Counted from the stretch's first letter, positions 10,600-22,494 are shown. The stretch is 64,000 bases of DNA from Incurvaria masculella (GCA_946894095.1 OX335665.1:3110001-3174000), one strand, 5' to 3'. The notes: a model not told the origin generated them from the sequence alone. Numbers and translations: made by a program.

Positions 10600-11811
10600 A
10601 CAACAAGAATATATTGATGAGATTCAATACTAAAAACCTTGCATTTAGTAAAAATGTGTTTTAACTCTTTGCAAGGCACTGATCTAGGTACTGGCCAATC
10701 CATATTTGGATTTCTCTGCTTGGGGAATTCGGACTCCGTTCAGCTGGACGAGCGGACATCTTTCATGTCTCATGGTGAATTTCACAATGAACTGATTCTA
10801 GTCCTCGTAACTTTTGAATTGGGAGGACGGCTGCCAAACTTTACCACCAGGTGGGGCCATATGAAACTGCGCCACAGTTTCGAAAACATCCTGAGACATC
10901 CCTCTACGTGATAGTCTTCGCACAGTTTTATTTTGCGCCATCTGGTGGTAAAGCTTTGCGCCGTGCACCCCATTGAAGTCGTTAGACAAAGGGTTTATGT
11001 TGAAAGCCTAGATTTTAAGGATGGGTATTCAGTGACAAGTGAAAAGCGAGCGTAGCCGTTTGAAAAAGGCAGTCAGTAAATCAATTCGTATAGTTACACA
11101 TTTTCATGTATTCAAGGACCAACAGTGCAGACTGCGTCAAATTCTTTAGATATAAAACCAGTTTTAGGTTGTATCACACCAATCTCTGCATACCATCTTC
11201 CTTATCGGTTAAATAAGAAAAAACTCTTTATCTTTGGTATGAGCCGCATTTCTGTCTGTCGATAAACGTTGCCATAGAGGGAATGATAAAATAAGTATGT
11301 TGCAAAAAATATCCTTCTCAGGTGAAACATTTGGAAATTACGAGACACCTGAAAAAAGTGATTACAGTACAGAAAATATCTGCAATAAGTATACGTTGCA
11401 ATAAGTAACGTGGTATACATAAAACTTAGAATACGAAGAAAATTATATTTAGGTGGCCATATGACTTTTCATCTACAAGAAACATTGTAGCAGCAAGACA
11501 CGTTTGGAATCACCTTGGCAAACTTATCAATGCTATTTTTAATGACTTGCATAAAAATCTAAATGCTTTTTGAGTAAACAAACAACAACAACAACAACGT
11601 AAACATGGAGTATTTATAGAATCACAAGATACCGAATCATGTGACGTTTGAATGAAAATGAACTTTCTAATTTTGTGCCCGCGCACGCTAAATCCGCCAA
11701 ATCTTTGTCACATTGCCAAACTGTAAATACTTCTTTGTAACAATTTCGTGTTCACTGCTCGAATGCCATTGTGATAAGCACCTATGGACATAAATAAGTT
11801 ATTCCTAACCA
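10600..11811. other. unassigned stretch with one hairpin
   Basis: No gene seen. Bases 10831-10962 carry inverted ends (CCAAACTTTACCACCAGGTGG versus CCATCTGGTGGTAAAGCTTTG) about 130 bp apart, compatible with a small MITE. The remainder is AT-rich and unrecognised. Confidence 0.45.
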
Positions 11812-12084
11812 TTTTTAGGGTTCCGTACCCAAAGGGTGCCGACGGAACCCTATTACTAAGCCTCCGCTGTAGTCCGTCCGTCTGTCACAGGGCTGTATCC
11901 CATGAACCGTAATAGGTAGGAAGTTGACATTTTCATAGAGTGTGCATTTATTTTGCCGCTAAAACAAGAAATAGGTTAAAATAATAAAAATTAAATACAA
12001 AACTAGTGTTTTTTTTGTTAAATCTTGTACGATGGTACGGAACCCTTGGTGTGCAACTTCGACTCGCACGTGGTCGTTTTTTTT
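11812..12084 (-). mobile_element. Family B element
   Basis: Left end TTTTTAGGGTTCCGTACCCA and right end a diverged form of the usual CTCGCACTTGGCCGGTTTTT. It includes a short CCGTCCGTC tract and the common internal segments CAGGGCTGTATC and TTTATTTTGCCGCT. There is no coding capacity. Confidence 0.8.
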
Positions 12085-12204
12085 AAAACTGTGGACCGTG
12101 AAGATGTTGATTTGGTTGATTACGACGAGATGTTTAAATGTTCAATTATGGCGAAATCGTTAAAATATGTCATGTACTATCTTAAGCACTGTGTTAGTAG
12201 GAGA

Positions 12205-12415
12205 CATAGACCGCGTGGCTCGTAGCTCAGCGGCGCGTGGACTAGCCTTCCATGCCAAAGGTCATGAGTTGCAATCCCCACCCCGATATGGTCCAGTACA
12301 ATGTTGATGTGCTCGAATAAAGGGAACATTTTGGCATCGGACCTAGTACCATATAATGTGCTAATATCATGACAAAAAAATGTAATGTTAGCCATGCATA
12401 TCACAGTCTATGTAC
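12205..12415 (+). mobile_element. tRNA-derived SINE copy
   Basis: A tRNA-like head shows an A-box-like TAGCTCAGCGG (12223-12233) and a weaker B-box-like GAGTTGCAATCC near 12266-12277. It is followed by CCCCACCCCGATATGG, a short body, and a tail with GCTAATATCATGACA and GTTAGCCATGCAT resembling the tail of the 5S-headed SINEs. The 3' boundary is uncertain. Confidence 0.55.
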
Positions 12416-12859
12416 TAAAACATTCACAAATAACCAACGTCAAAGTACAAGAGTGACTCATTTAATTTTGAACACAAATTAACAAGTCAAACATGCAAAT
12501 TTAATACTGTATAGGCGCCATGGAGTATGGCATCACGCCAGGACACATTGAAATCACAGACACGTCTCCATCACTTTGTGGTTCGAAAGCGCCGTTACGT
12601 AAGACGCATGTTTCAGTCACGAGAGATTATGCGGTATAGTCTCGGTCTCAATATTGCAATCTACTGCTGTATTATCTGCAAAATACTAGTTATTTGACCC
12701 GAACAGTTCATACAGGCACGTGTGACGGTCTCGTGTTTTATTCATGATAGATAGGGGAGCTGAGATTTTTTTTCAGATCTTTTGCAATGATCGTCCATAT
12801 TTAGAGAAGAAATCCCCCCCCCCTCTCAGCCGCATTTTCCTAGTTTCCTAGTTGTAAGT
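12416..12859. other. unassigned stretch
   Basis: No gene or repeat recognised. Confidence 0.5.
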
Positions 12860-13097
12860 TTTTTTTTTTATGTGACTGGACATGGATGGCTAATACCACA
12901 CCTTCTGTCATGGTATTAGCCCAACACACCACATGGGAACTAGGTGCCATGCCAGGACCTTCCTTATATTGCACGGCTACATTGAACTGGATGGAAAACA
13001 CGGACAATTTTCATTGCCGCTTCGACCATCGTTCATCCAATGCGATGGTACCACCCCGGGCGGGATAAACCCTACCACCTAGTAAGTAGGGAAGGGG
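12860..13097 (-). mobile_element. SINE body and tail, head missing
   Basis: A T run followed by ATGTGACTGGACATGGATGG is the reverse complement of the SINE tail. The body runs to CTACCACCTAGTAAGTAGGG. It faces the next copy head to head, making a large palindrome. Confidence 0.8.
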
Positions 13098-13335
13098 ACT
13101 AGGTGGTAGGGTTTAAGCCCGCCCGGGTTGGTACCATCGCATTGGATGAAAAGATGGTCGAAGCGGCAATGAAAAATTGTCCGTGTTTTCCATTCAGTTC
13201 AATGTAGCCGTGCTCATAAAAGGAAGGTCCTGGCATGGCACCAAATTCCTTCGGGAATGTGGTGTATTGGGCTAATATCATAACGGTAGTTGTGTGGTAT
13301 TAGCCATCCATGTCGGGTCGCATAAAAAAAAAAAC
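13098..13335 (+). mobile_element. SINE body and tail, head missing
   Basis: Mirror partner of 12860-13097: GGTGGTAGGGTTTAAGCCCG through CCATCCATGTCGGGTCGCAT and an A run. Differences in body and tail (GGGTCGCAT versus CAGTCACAT) show that it belongs to a different subfamily from its neighbour. Confidence 0.8.
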
Positions 13336-13344
13336 TTACACTAG

Positions 13345-13530
13345 GCTACCATTAGCTTAAAGGAACATTCCCGAAGGAATAAGGTGCCATACCAAGACCT
13401 TCCCTTAATAATCACGGCTACATGAAACTGGATAATTTTTCATTGCCGCTTCGACCATATTTTTCATTCAATATAATGGTACTAACCCGGGCGGGTTCCA
13501 CCATGTAATTAGGGAAGGGGACCTACAGTT
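13345..13530 (-). mobile_element. Degraded SINE body
   Basis: Recognisable pieces include ATTCCCGAAGGAATAAGGTGC, ATTGCCGCTTCGACCAT and ACCCGGGCGGGTTCC. Head and tail are lost. Confidence 0.6.
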
Positions 13531-13742
13531 AGCCATGGGGTGACCTACGTTCTCAAGTAAAATTCTCATTTCAATACCGGAAGAAAGAAATGCCTGGGAT
13601 CGGAACCTGCAGTGCCTGAACAAGAGACCAGTAGTTCCTAATAGGCTACGAGCCGTACGTAAAATGTGCAAAAGGTATACAGGTAGAAAGGTATTCATGT
13701 AATTTTCTTCCAGGATAACATCCGTATAACATATAGGTGACT

Positions 13743-14025
13743 AAAAAACCGGCCAAGTGCGAATCTAAACTCGCACACGAAGGGTTCCGTACCAGAGTAC
13801 AAGATTTAACACAAAATAATCACATTATTATAATCACCCTTTAATTTATATTATATTTTTTATTTTACCTATTTGTTGTTATAGCGGCAAAATAAATACA
13901 TACTCTGTGAAAAAATCCTACCAACTATGGTTCATAGATCCAGCACTGTGACAGACGGACGGACAGACAGCGGAGGCTTAGTAATAGGGTTCAGTTGGCA
14001 CCCTTTGGGTACGGAACCCTAAAAA
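13743..14025 (+). mobile_element. Family B element
   Basis: From AAAAAACCGGCCAAGTGCG to CCCTTTGGGTACGGAACCCT, with a short GACGGACGGACAGACAG tract. Opposite orientation to the copy at 11812. Confidence 0.85.
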
Positions 14026-14692
14026 CGTAAAGTGCGTAGGCGACGTAACTCATATGTTCCTAATGATATCTCAACCTGCCCAAATTGTAGCGCTCTAAGT
14101 GTAAACCAATCGAATCTGGTGCTATTTAGCACCACTATCTTGAGTCGCAATGGCGTATGTGACGTAAAGCCGTGTCATCTCAACAAAGAGAACGAGCGCC
14201 CCTCACCAAACAATGAAGCGTTACGCGTGTCGGGCTATTTTTAGCGGACACGGATTGATGGAGATGAAATGATTTTTTTTACTGCGCGTTCGCAATTTAA
14301 TTAAACTACACCTACGAAGATTAATTCAGGGGCAAGTTCAAGTTGATGTTGACTCGGCGTCTGCATTCCAGGGAGGTAAATATTTGTGAGGAAACTGGTT
14401 CATTGACCACACGACAATGTTCCGAGAGTTGCAGCTGTGGCGATGTCTCTTTATTGTTGACGTTTTATTTATTGTTTTTGTTAACAATAACACCCAACAT
14501 GTTTGATTACAAAAGGAGGTTTAAAAGTTTGTCGAACAAAGACACTCAAACATTGTTAGGCACCACTTTCTCAGGAACGAAAAGAAATTGCTCAATCCAA
14601 ATCAATCGTCACCATGAAGGTATTGATACATATTAAAAGTATTTTTCTATACAACCTAAATGGTTTCTATTTCTTCTTTGTAGCACTTTGTC
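14026..14692. other. unassigned stretch
   Basis: Short open frames at 14032-14244 and 14343-14636 show no family features and no convincing splice or start context. Confidence 0.45.
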
Positions 14693-15225
14693 TTAAGGTG
14701 GCCCAACCCGCTCATCTCCCCATGCAAAAGGGGAAAGATCACGCCCATATTTCTTGTCAGAGATCCAAAATTTTGCTCAAAATAGCTTTATTTGATCGAA
14801 CTAGATGTCTGATGACCATTGGCATTGTAAAATTGTGTTTGGTTTCTAAGTTATAAGGTCCGAAAGTTCGAATTTTTCGCGCGTTTTATACGATAACTTT
14901 GGAGGTGGATTACGCAATGATAAAGTAAGAACATGGTAAAAAGATTAGTCATCAGACATAGCTTATTTAATCAAGATTCATGATCTATTTGGTTTTTGTT
15001 CGATTTTTGACTACAGCGGTCGTGGTTTACTTTTAGCTATAAGTCGTTTTGAAATTAAAACTTTCGTCAATCTTACCAAATCATTCACTATGCACATTGT
15101 CTTTTTTGTGGACATGTTGCATCTTCCTCATCACGGAGCCTGTCTTATTCTTTGAAACAGAGAAGGTCCCAAAGCGCAACAGCACGGTTCTGTACCGTGC
15201 CCGCGAATGAGTTAGGCCGCCTTAA
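14693..15225 (+). mobile_element. Family A non-autonomous element
   Basis: TTAA at both ends (14693 and 15222). The left end GGTGGCCCAACCCG is intact. The right end has lost the CGGGTTGGG block (GTTAGGCCGCC then TTAA). Confidence 0.85.
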
Positions 15226-15264
15226 AGTGTTCCACCAAATAATCGTTGGCAGTAGCATTTAAAT

Positions 15265-15445
15265 CTAAGGCTGAGATAAATAGTCGTAACAGAAACTAAG
15301 ACTAACGAAAAGTACTACTTTGTGACGTCACTTAGCATTACTTTGAAGACTTCCTCCATACAAAATGTGGCAAAGTGACGTCACAAAGTACGTACTACTT
15401 ACCGTTAGTCTTAGTTTCAGATACGACTATTTATCTCAGCCTAAG
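15265..15445. mobile_element. Family E palindromic MITE, simple form
   Basis: Inverted ends of about 70 bp: left CTAAGGCTGAGATAAATAGT, right ACTATTTATCTCAGCCTAAG. Both arms also hold TGACGTCAC, a palindrome identical to a cAMP-response-element core. A variant with amplified ends is at 50439-50765. Confidence 0.85.
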
Positions 15446-16107
15446 TGTGCATGTCATTATTGTGGACTGAACAATTATGTAAATCAGTGAAGTTTTTTTG
15501 CTGGTTTTTCTTTAGTTGATCGAATCAGCGGATCATTTTGTGATGTGTAGTTTGACTACGAAAAGTTTAAATAAATAAAATGTAAAAAAAAATACTAAAT
15601 TCATACCACCACCACCGCAAGCACGTCTTCCTAGTCCGAACTCGTTTAGCTAGAAAAAAGTTGCTCAAACATGTTCGAATTTCGGAAATTGCAAGAGACT
15701 AATGGGTATTATTAGCTAACAATGTTTTATATAAAAAAAACTTAACGTCAAAGTTCACTTTTGATTACACCTAAATAAATGTCACGACTGCCTTCAAGAC
15801 GGTGTCTTGATGTACAATGCAAGTTGCGAAATTCAAACCACTTTTGCGAGTGAGTTTCCTGATTCTGTAAATAACTTGGCCATGAGTAAATCTAAAGATA
15901 TCTCTCGTCAGTGTCTGGGACACATTCACTTTTTTGCATGCAGCAATCACGATTTTATCAAAGATAATTTAGTGGAAATTTCAGTCCGCATTCCACGCGA
16001 GATTTTATCAAAGAGAATTTAGTGGATATTTCAGTCCGCATTCCACGCGAGTTGAAGTGCTGATGCACATGTTCGAGCCTTCAAGAAGATTTAATCTAAT
16101 AATCTAA
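15446..16107. other. unassigned stretch with a 50-bp tandem duplication
   Basis: Bases 15951-16000 and 16001-16050 are two near-identical 50-bp units (GATTTTATCAAAGA...CATTCCACGCGA). No gene recognised. Confidence 0.55.
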
Positions 16108-16141
16108 TCTAATAAATATTATAAAGGGGAAAGTTTGTAAT

Positions 16142-16196
16142 AATGGATGGATGGATGGATGGATGGATGGATGGATGGATGGATGGATGGATGGAT
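16142..16196. repeat. (ATGG)n microsatellite
   Basis: About 13 units of ATGG just inside the Helitron 5' end. Confidence 0.95.
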
Positions 16197-16618
16197 GTTT
16201 GTTACTCTTTCACGTAAAAACTACTGAATGGATTCTAATGAAACTTTACAATAATATAGCTTATACATCAGAATAACACATAGGCTACAATTTATGTGCC
16301 CATGGGCTTTAGAACTTTCACGGGGCTGCGAAAACGATGCCGGTAGCGATACTTCACACTAGGGGGAGAGGAGCCGGGGGCGGTGGCGGGGAGCGGCGGC
16401 GGGGGGAGGGCAGACGTCGTGACTGTTTGGTGTCCGTTTGGCGAATTTTCAAGGCACTAGCGATTTGTAAAACTTAGTACATGTACATTTAACTACCCGG
16501 GAATTAGGATTGGCTAAATAGAATTCAGTTCCGCTTACGCTAAGATGGGGCTGTCATACAAACTGCAATGCTATGCACGGCTCGGCTTTGCGGCGGCAGC
16601 GCTTACTTTTACTGAAGT

Positions 16619-16942
16619 ACGGCTTGGTATTTCCTGCAACTTTAGGACTACTTGGCATCACGCTAAATCGCCGGAGGAGCGACCAACAGAATAAAATCCT
16701 TGAGAACCAATTACTCGATTTAGATGTGCATTGTATCTACGTCTAGCCTGATTCTACTAAAAATTTATAGATTACATAATATAACGCTTCATTACCAGAA
16801 CGGCTTGGTATTTCCCGCAACTTTAGGACTACTTGGTAAAATCCTTGAGAACCAATTACTCGATTTAGATGCGGATTGTATCTACGTCTAGCCTGATTCT
16901 ACTCAAAACTTATAGGCTACATAATATAACGCTTCATTACCT
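16619..16942. repeat. ~180-bp internal tandem duplication
   Basis: The unit starting ACGGCTTGGTATTTCC repeats at an offset of about 180 bp. The second unit lacks a ~37-bp piece (CATCACGCTAAATCGCCGGA onward) and has scattered substitutions. Confidence 0.85.
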
Positions 16943-17333
16943 GAAGGGTGAGTAGAGAGTGTTAAATTCTTATTCTTTACTGTTATCGATGTTGAGGCTA
17001 GCTGTGGGTTGGAGTCTACGCAAAACTTACCTACATTACACGTTACTTACTTACTAGGTAAACAATGTTGCAGTGCAAGTGCAGAAAGGTTCTGGCGGCA
17101 AATGCTTTTTTTTTTAAATAGCCACCAAATGTCAACGAAGCTCTAAATGGGAATTATTGGATGTTTCTCATTAAATCATGATATTTCATCTCGAACAATC
17201 TTGATTAAATTTGGTAGATGGATACATTGTCCTGGACCAGTTTGACCCTATTATGGATCAGCCATGTGAGCTACTTTATCCATGAAATAATTTAGCCGAC
17301 ACTAACCCGAGCGGAGCCGGGTACCGCAGCTAG

Positions 17334-17770
17334 TATCACATATTTTCTTATTGTAGCACTGGAAAGAGAAAGTCCTTTTCGCTCTCATGACAGACGTCTT
17401 TAAGGATCTTGAATTTGTGTCAGAACAAAGGGGTTTGCGAGGCTGTGCGTTTGCCGTCAGTCAGTTACGGTACTGTTTCATATTTTTTGAAGATGTGGCT
17501 TACTTCACAATATCGCCTGGCCTACAAGATTCCCCAGTCAGAGCCCATGTGATTTTTCTAAGGGCCTATTTCAAGTGTCGTAATAAAAATCCACCCGACA
17601 ATCTAGCACAGCTTTCCCTGCAAACGTCACTTAAGATAAAAGTATTAGGTGACCCCAGGGTTTCTATTTCTCTGATTATATAAATCTTTGAGTAAAGTGC
17701 CACCTCCGCTTTTCCTGAACTTGAAGAGGTCTAAACTGATGCAGCCTGTGTGCATCACGGACTTCACAAG
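17334..17770. other. unassigned stretch
   Basis: A 98-codon open frame at 17387-17683 plus has no recognisable family features. Left uncalled. Confidence 0.4.
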
Positions 17771-18150
17771 TTTTTTTTTAAATTTATTTTTTATGTGACT
17801 GGACATGGATGGCTAATACCACACTTTCTGTCATGGTATTAGCCCAACACACCACATGGGAACTAGGTGCCAGGACCTTCTTTATATTGCACGGCTACAT
17901 TGAACTGGATGGAAAACACGGACAATTTTCATTGCCGCTTCGACCATCGTTCATCCAATGCGATGGTACCAACCCGGGCGGGATTTACCCTACCACCTAG
18001 TAAGTAAGGGGACCTTCAGTTTAACGTGGAATCCGAACCACGGCCAGCCTCTCTCAACGGTCGAACGGTCAGCCATCCAAGACCAGACCGGACCCAGCGT
18101 TGCTTAACTTCGGAGAGCGATCGCCGAAGTGTCGCGCCACTGGGCCATTG
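17771..18150 (-). mobile_element. 5S-headed SINE, full length
   Basis: Read on the minus strand: a head resembling 5S rRNA (GAAGTTAAGCAACGCTGGGT and GGTCTTGGATGGCTGACC, the box A and box C regions of the 5S internal promoter), the linker GGCCGTGGTTCGGATTCCAC, the common body, and the tail CATGTCCAGTCACATAAAAA. Pol III transcription from the head is inferred from the family. Confidence 0.8.
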
Positions 18151-18299
18151 AGTATTGTGTGCATATGTATTTCGGACCTACCTTCTGAGTAATGTTTGAA
18201 CCGCGGGCTCGATATATTTACATATATTTGTGCAGCACAAGGATGAATGTAATCCATGCACATGCACAAGGATAACTGATGAATGAAATCCATGTAAAA

Positions 18300-18475
18300 C
18301 TGTAGGTTTTCTTTCCCTGCTAGGTGGTAAGCCCGCCTGGGTTGGTACCATCGAGTCGGATGAATGGATGGTCGAAGCGGCAATGACAATGTTTTCTAAA
18401 GAAACAGGTTTTCCTTACAGTTCAATGTAGCCGTGCTCATGAAGGTAGGTCCTGTGGCATTTATTCCATATTTGT
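18300..18475 (+). mobile_element. Degraded SINE body
   Basis: Pieces CTAGGTGGTAAGCCCGCC, GGATGGTCGAAGCGGCAATG and GTAGCCGTGCTCATGAAGG survive. No head, and a poor tail. Confidence 0.6.
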
Positions 18476-18644
18476 AGCTATCCATGTCCTGTTAGATTGA
18501 AAAAACTTTGAACTTAAAAAAATGTTAACTTTTGGTCTAGCTATTCTTTGGTCTAATAATATACCTTTACCTTTTGTTAAGACATGAGAAACCTTTCAAT
18601 GGAATTTTCAAAATGACCAAGAACATTTTTGGCTTGCATTCATC

Positions 18645-19176
18645 TTAAGGTGGCCCAACCCGGCGGGCCTAACTCATTCGCGGGCACGGTACAAAACCGT
18701 GCTGTTGCGCTCTGGGACCTTCTCTGTTTCAAAGAATAAGACAGGCTCCGTGAAGAGGAAGATGCAACATGTCCACAAAAAAGACAATGTGCATAGCGTA
18801 TGATTTGGTAAGATTTACGAAAAATGTAATTTCAAAATGACTTATAGCTAAAAGTAAACCACGACCGCTGTAGTCAATAATCAACAAAACCAAATAGATT
18901 ATAAATCTTGATTAAATGAGCTATGTCTGATGACTAATCTTTTTAAGATCTTCTTACTTTATCATTGCGTAATTGTATAAAACGCGCGAAAAATGCGAAC
19001 TTTCGGACCTTATAACTTAGAAACCAAACACAATTTTACAATGCCAATGGTCATCAGACATCTAGTTCGATCAAATAAAGCTATTTTGAGCAAAATTTTG
19101 GATCTCTGACAAGAAATATGGGCGTGATCTTCTTTCCCCTTTTGTATGGGGAGATGAGCGGGATGGGCCACCTTAA
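18645..19176 (-). mobile_element. Family A non-autonomous element
   Basis: TTAA at 18645 and 19173, inverted ends GGTGGCCCAACCCG and GGGATGGGCCACC. Reverse orientation relative to 3983. Its right edge cuts into the tRNA-like sequence at 19177. Confidence 0.9.
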
Positions 19177-19241
19177 GCAGCGTACGAACCTGCACCTCCA
19201 GATTATATGCCTGGTGCTCTTACCGACTGAGCTACTCAAAC
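19177..19241 (-). tRNA. tRNA-like sequence, truncated (pseudogene or SINE head)
   Basis: On the minus strand GTTTGAGTAGCTCAGTCGGT opens a cloverleaf. The D stem is GCTC/GAGC, the anticodon stem CCAGG/TCTGG closes a 7-base loop CATATAA, and the T arm GCAGG-TTCGTAC-GCTGC has four of five pairs. A-box and B-box sequences are good. The anticodon loop lacks the universal U33, and the 3' acceptor strand is missing because family A begins there. I read it as a tRNA pseudogene or SINE head broken by the TTAA insertion, not a working tRNA. Confidence 0.5.
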
Positions 19242-21402
19242 AATTATGTCTGTGAATTGGTTGGTTGATTTTCTATGAATTGTCTGTCGACACTCGAATC
19301 AAACGACCTTTATGCAAACGTATTTTAACTGCAAACCATTTCTTGTAAAGTAAAGGAAAGTCTACCTATTCTAGGATTATTTATTTATAGACCTAGTAAA
19401 ACTTACATTAGCAAATAAATAGAACAAAATAAAAATTGGTTACTGGCCTTGACCGCATTGTCAAACTTTCTGCGAATGTTTAAAATGTTAATATATGCTT
19501 TATTATTCATTGATTGGTCAATTTTATTCAAATTTCAAGAGCTATCGGCGAACTTCTGGCAGTCATTTAAAATCGTAATAAAGTGTTTTATGTTCTCTGC
19601 TGGTGCAAATATCATCAAACAAAGAAAAGGCACTGTCGGTAAATGTATACATCACTTCACAGATGTAAAAGAATGTGCTAGAGGGACAACGCCGATTTGA
19701 ACCATCGTTACCAAAAGCACACTCAAAACTGGTCCGATTCGCACTTACAGTCCTCAAAATGGCGTCCCGTGAACGGTATGAAGTTAGCGCTGTCACGCAA
19801 TGCCGTACACAGTGCTCACGCTTCGGAGGAAGGCCTTGTGTGTGGAACTGTCAATGTCACTTTTTGACGTTTCTTAAGAGTAATCATCATCTTTCCACCG
19901 TGTTTTTTCACAAATAGTTGAAAATTCAGTTCAAACTTCAAGTTCATCTTTGATCAATAGATTAAATTCAAATATGAGGTGAACTACAAGCACTAATGTC
20001 ATTTGTTTTATGTTTGATATTTTGTTTCCGTAAGCAGTTTGTTTCAGTACACAAACGGTCTGAATCGTTTGTAATACTTACTGCTTTGAGCGTGCAATCT
20101 GATTCGGGACCCTTGTATACACTTTTAGCAGTATAATCGATTACAGTTATCGAAACGCGACCTAACTGTTATGCGAATTATAAGACGAGAAACCTGCTGG
20201 TGACAGACCAAAATGAGGAATGTAATGTTAAATACAGGACATTTCATGATACTCGTACTATTTGAGGGTATTTCTTGGATTATTAGCACAATGAAGAATG
20301 AATAGTGCAAGGACCAATAGCATACTCCATGCAGATATTTAAATAAATAGCTGACACATGGTCAGACAAATTACCTAACATTTATTTCCATTATTACCAT
20401 TACCAAGTTTTGACTTTAGCGGGTGAGATTGTGTCCCTTAAACTAGTCTATAGATTCTCAAATAAGGCTCACAAATTGTTGCCTAAAAACAGTTGTTTGG
20501 CCTTACCAAAATAAATAGGCATGTGATAAAGAGTACATTAACAGAACTAAATCGGTACTTTGCCAATTTGTGTAAAGTGTAGGTAGGTACTTATGATAAA
20601 ATAAAAGTTCACACTAATAAAAACTACCCAAAAAAGCGTACGCGTGACGCCGTTATACTAGCCTAAATATTAATGCCGTGTGGCTTTACAACTGAAATGT
20701 GGAGTATGCCAGGCCTGCTTTTAGTGACAGCCCTTCATTATTGGAGCTATTATTGGACACAAAAATACTGTATTTGTATGTGCTTTTTACCTGTGCATAT
20801 GTGAGCCGAAGCGCGTACTGGGCAATCTGTGTGGTCTTCATACTGTGTACTCCTCGCACGACAGTACCCCGACGCTCTGAAACCAACCGCGTCAGGTTAC
20901 ACGCGGTGTAACTGCGGAGCCCCACGGCAGACATCGCGGCAGTGGTGAAAATTCAATTTAAAAAATCACAAGAGGCCACCATTACAGCAATAAGAAAGTT
21001 GCGTAGCGCAATAAAATTTATTACAGGTTTTTAAAAAGTAGACAGTTTATTTTTACAGCCAGAAATGTTTTTTTTGTTAATAATCTGGCGAGAAAAAGTT
21101 CGAATACTAGGTTTTATATAACCTCTTTCCTGAAGTGTCGCTAACTAGACTTTGTAATAAATTCAGTCACAGCAATCCAGAATACTGCTAAGGGTTCGCT
21201 ACAATTTAGAACTGTCTAAAGATATAAACAAAAATGGAAAGTAAAATTTTATGCAATAATAAAATTATTCACACCGTCTCTCCGCCTCTCCTCGCGGTTG
21301 AAAGAAAAAGTAAAACAAATGTTGCCACAATACGATGCGTGTTTTCCTTTCCAACAATATTGCAATCGAGGGAGCGTTCAAAAAGTTCTACAAGATTTTT
21401 AC
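19242..21402. other. unassigned stretch
   Basis: 2.2 kb with no supported gene or named repeat. Overlapping short frames around 19449-19917 and 20686-20934 on both strands lack family features. Confidence 0.45.
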
Positions 21403-21523
21403 AGTCGTAGGGTGTGCGGCTAACTTTAATAGGAGACTATCGCCGCACTAAATAGCGCTTTTGTATGGTTATTCCGGTGCTAGTTGCGTACTAAAATTTG
21501 ACAGTTCACACTGAATACGACTG
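21403..21523. mobile_element. Family F small MITE, copy 1
   Basis: About 120 bp, ends ACAGTCGTA... and ...CTGAATACGACTGT, with the shared core CTTTTGTATGG...CCGGTGCTA. Three other copies: 22495, 45310 and 50814. Confidence 0.65.
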
Positions 21524-22494
21524 TTTGTTTATTTTCATTGTTTATTTCATTATCCATAGACAGTACACTGCACTCAGATTTTTCATATTTTATAATTATC
21601 ATTAGCCAATTCAGCAATCCCAGCGAAGAATAACTGACAAGAAACTTCGCCGGTTTTTTTTTCAATGTCCACTTAGTCTAAGTTTATAAAACTATTTGCC
21701 ACTGCTTACAATGACAGGTAAAAACACTAAATTAATATGAATTGACGAGAATCAACAATTCAAGTCGTATGCCCGTCAGCCCATCAGACCATGCCCAGTC
21801 CCCATAAACAGCACACGTTTCCGAGCATTACGGCGGGTATAGCCATCGCCTCTATCACCCATATTTTAGGAAAAGAGGAGACCCGATTCAAGCATCTGAG
21901 TGAGTCTGAGTTCTAAGCTAATGCGTTTTTAAATGTGGGTGATAGCGATAAAATGTGTATTATTGGATGGATGGAACTTGGCCGGTCTCCTCCAAGCAAA
22001 AGCGGCTGCGGTGAAACCAAATCATACCTAGATTTCGTTGTCTGCAACCACTTCGCAAACCCCCATTATTATTTTTTCTTATTTAGTACACGTAAAACAA
22101 AATCAGAGCCAATGTCTGGTAAAATAATATTTTTATTTTAGTCTTCGGTTCGATAGCTTCTTTCTAAAAAAGTTTAGCGAAAACTAAACGTAAATAAGAC
22201 TTGGGTCTTCGGTATAGTTTTGACGTAGGTACCTAGGATTATATTCTGTGCGTGTCGCCATTATGAATATTTTCGTGCTCGCCCGGCTGAGTGCATACAA
22301 TTATTTAATGCCATTTTTGAACGTAGCAGTCAGAATGAAAACGAATTAAAATTAACTGTATAACAAACTTTATTGCATTGGAGTAAGATTATTATTGGAA
22401 CCAATTTGTGGCAACGAACACACAGAATCGGACTGCATGCTACTTGCTTGGTATAAAGTAATATTGCTAATCTGTGCTCTAAAGTATGCTATAG
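21524..22494. other. unassigned stretch
   Basis: No gene or repeat recognised. Confidence 0.45.

Larger units (their letters stand above)
16108..17333 (+). mobile_element. Non-autonomous Helitron
   Basis: It begins TCTAATAAATATTATAAAG after an A and ends GAGCCGGGTACCGCAGCTAG before a T. This gives the Helitron signature of TC start, CTAG end, a GC-rich 3' hairpin region and insertion between A and T without target duplication. The internal phrases TTTGTTACTCTTTCACG and ACACATAGGCTAC are typical of lepidopteran Helitrons. No Rep/helicase ORF is present. It carries an ATGG microsatellite and an internal tandem duplication. Confidence 0.75.

Noticed and set aside
12205..12280. Functional tRNA gene
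   Set aside because: A box is good, but the B box is weak, the anticodon arm does not fold well, and SINE-like sequence follows.
16142..16196. Regular spacing that could suggest a CRISPR-like array
   Set aside because: Simple ATGG microsatellite in a eukaryotic Helitron. There are no repeat-spacer units anywhere in the window.
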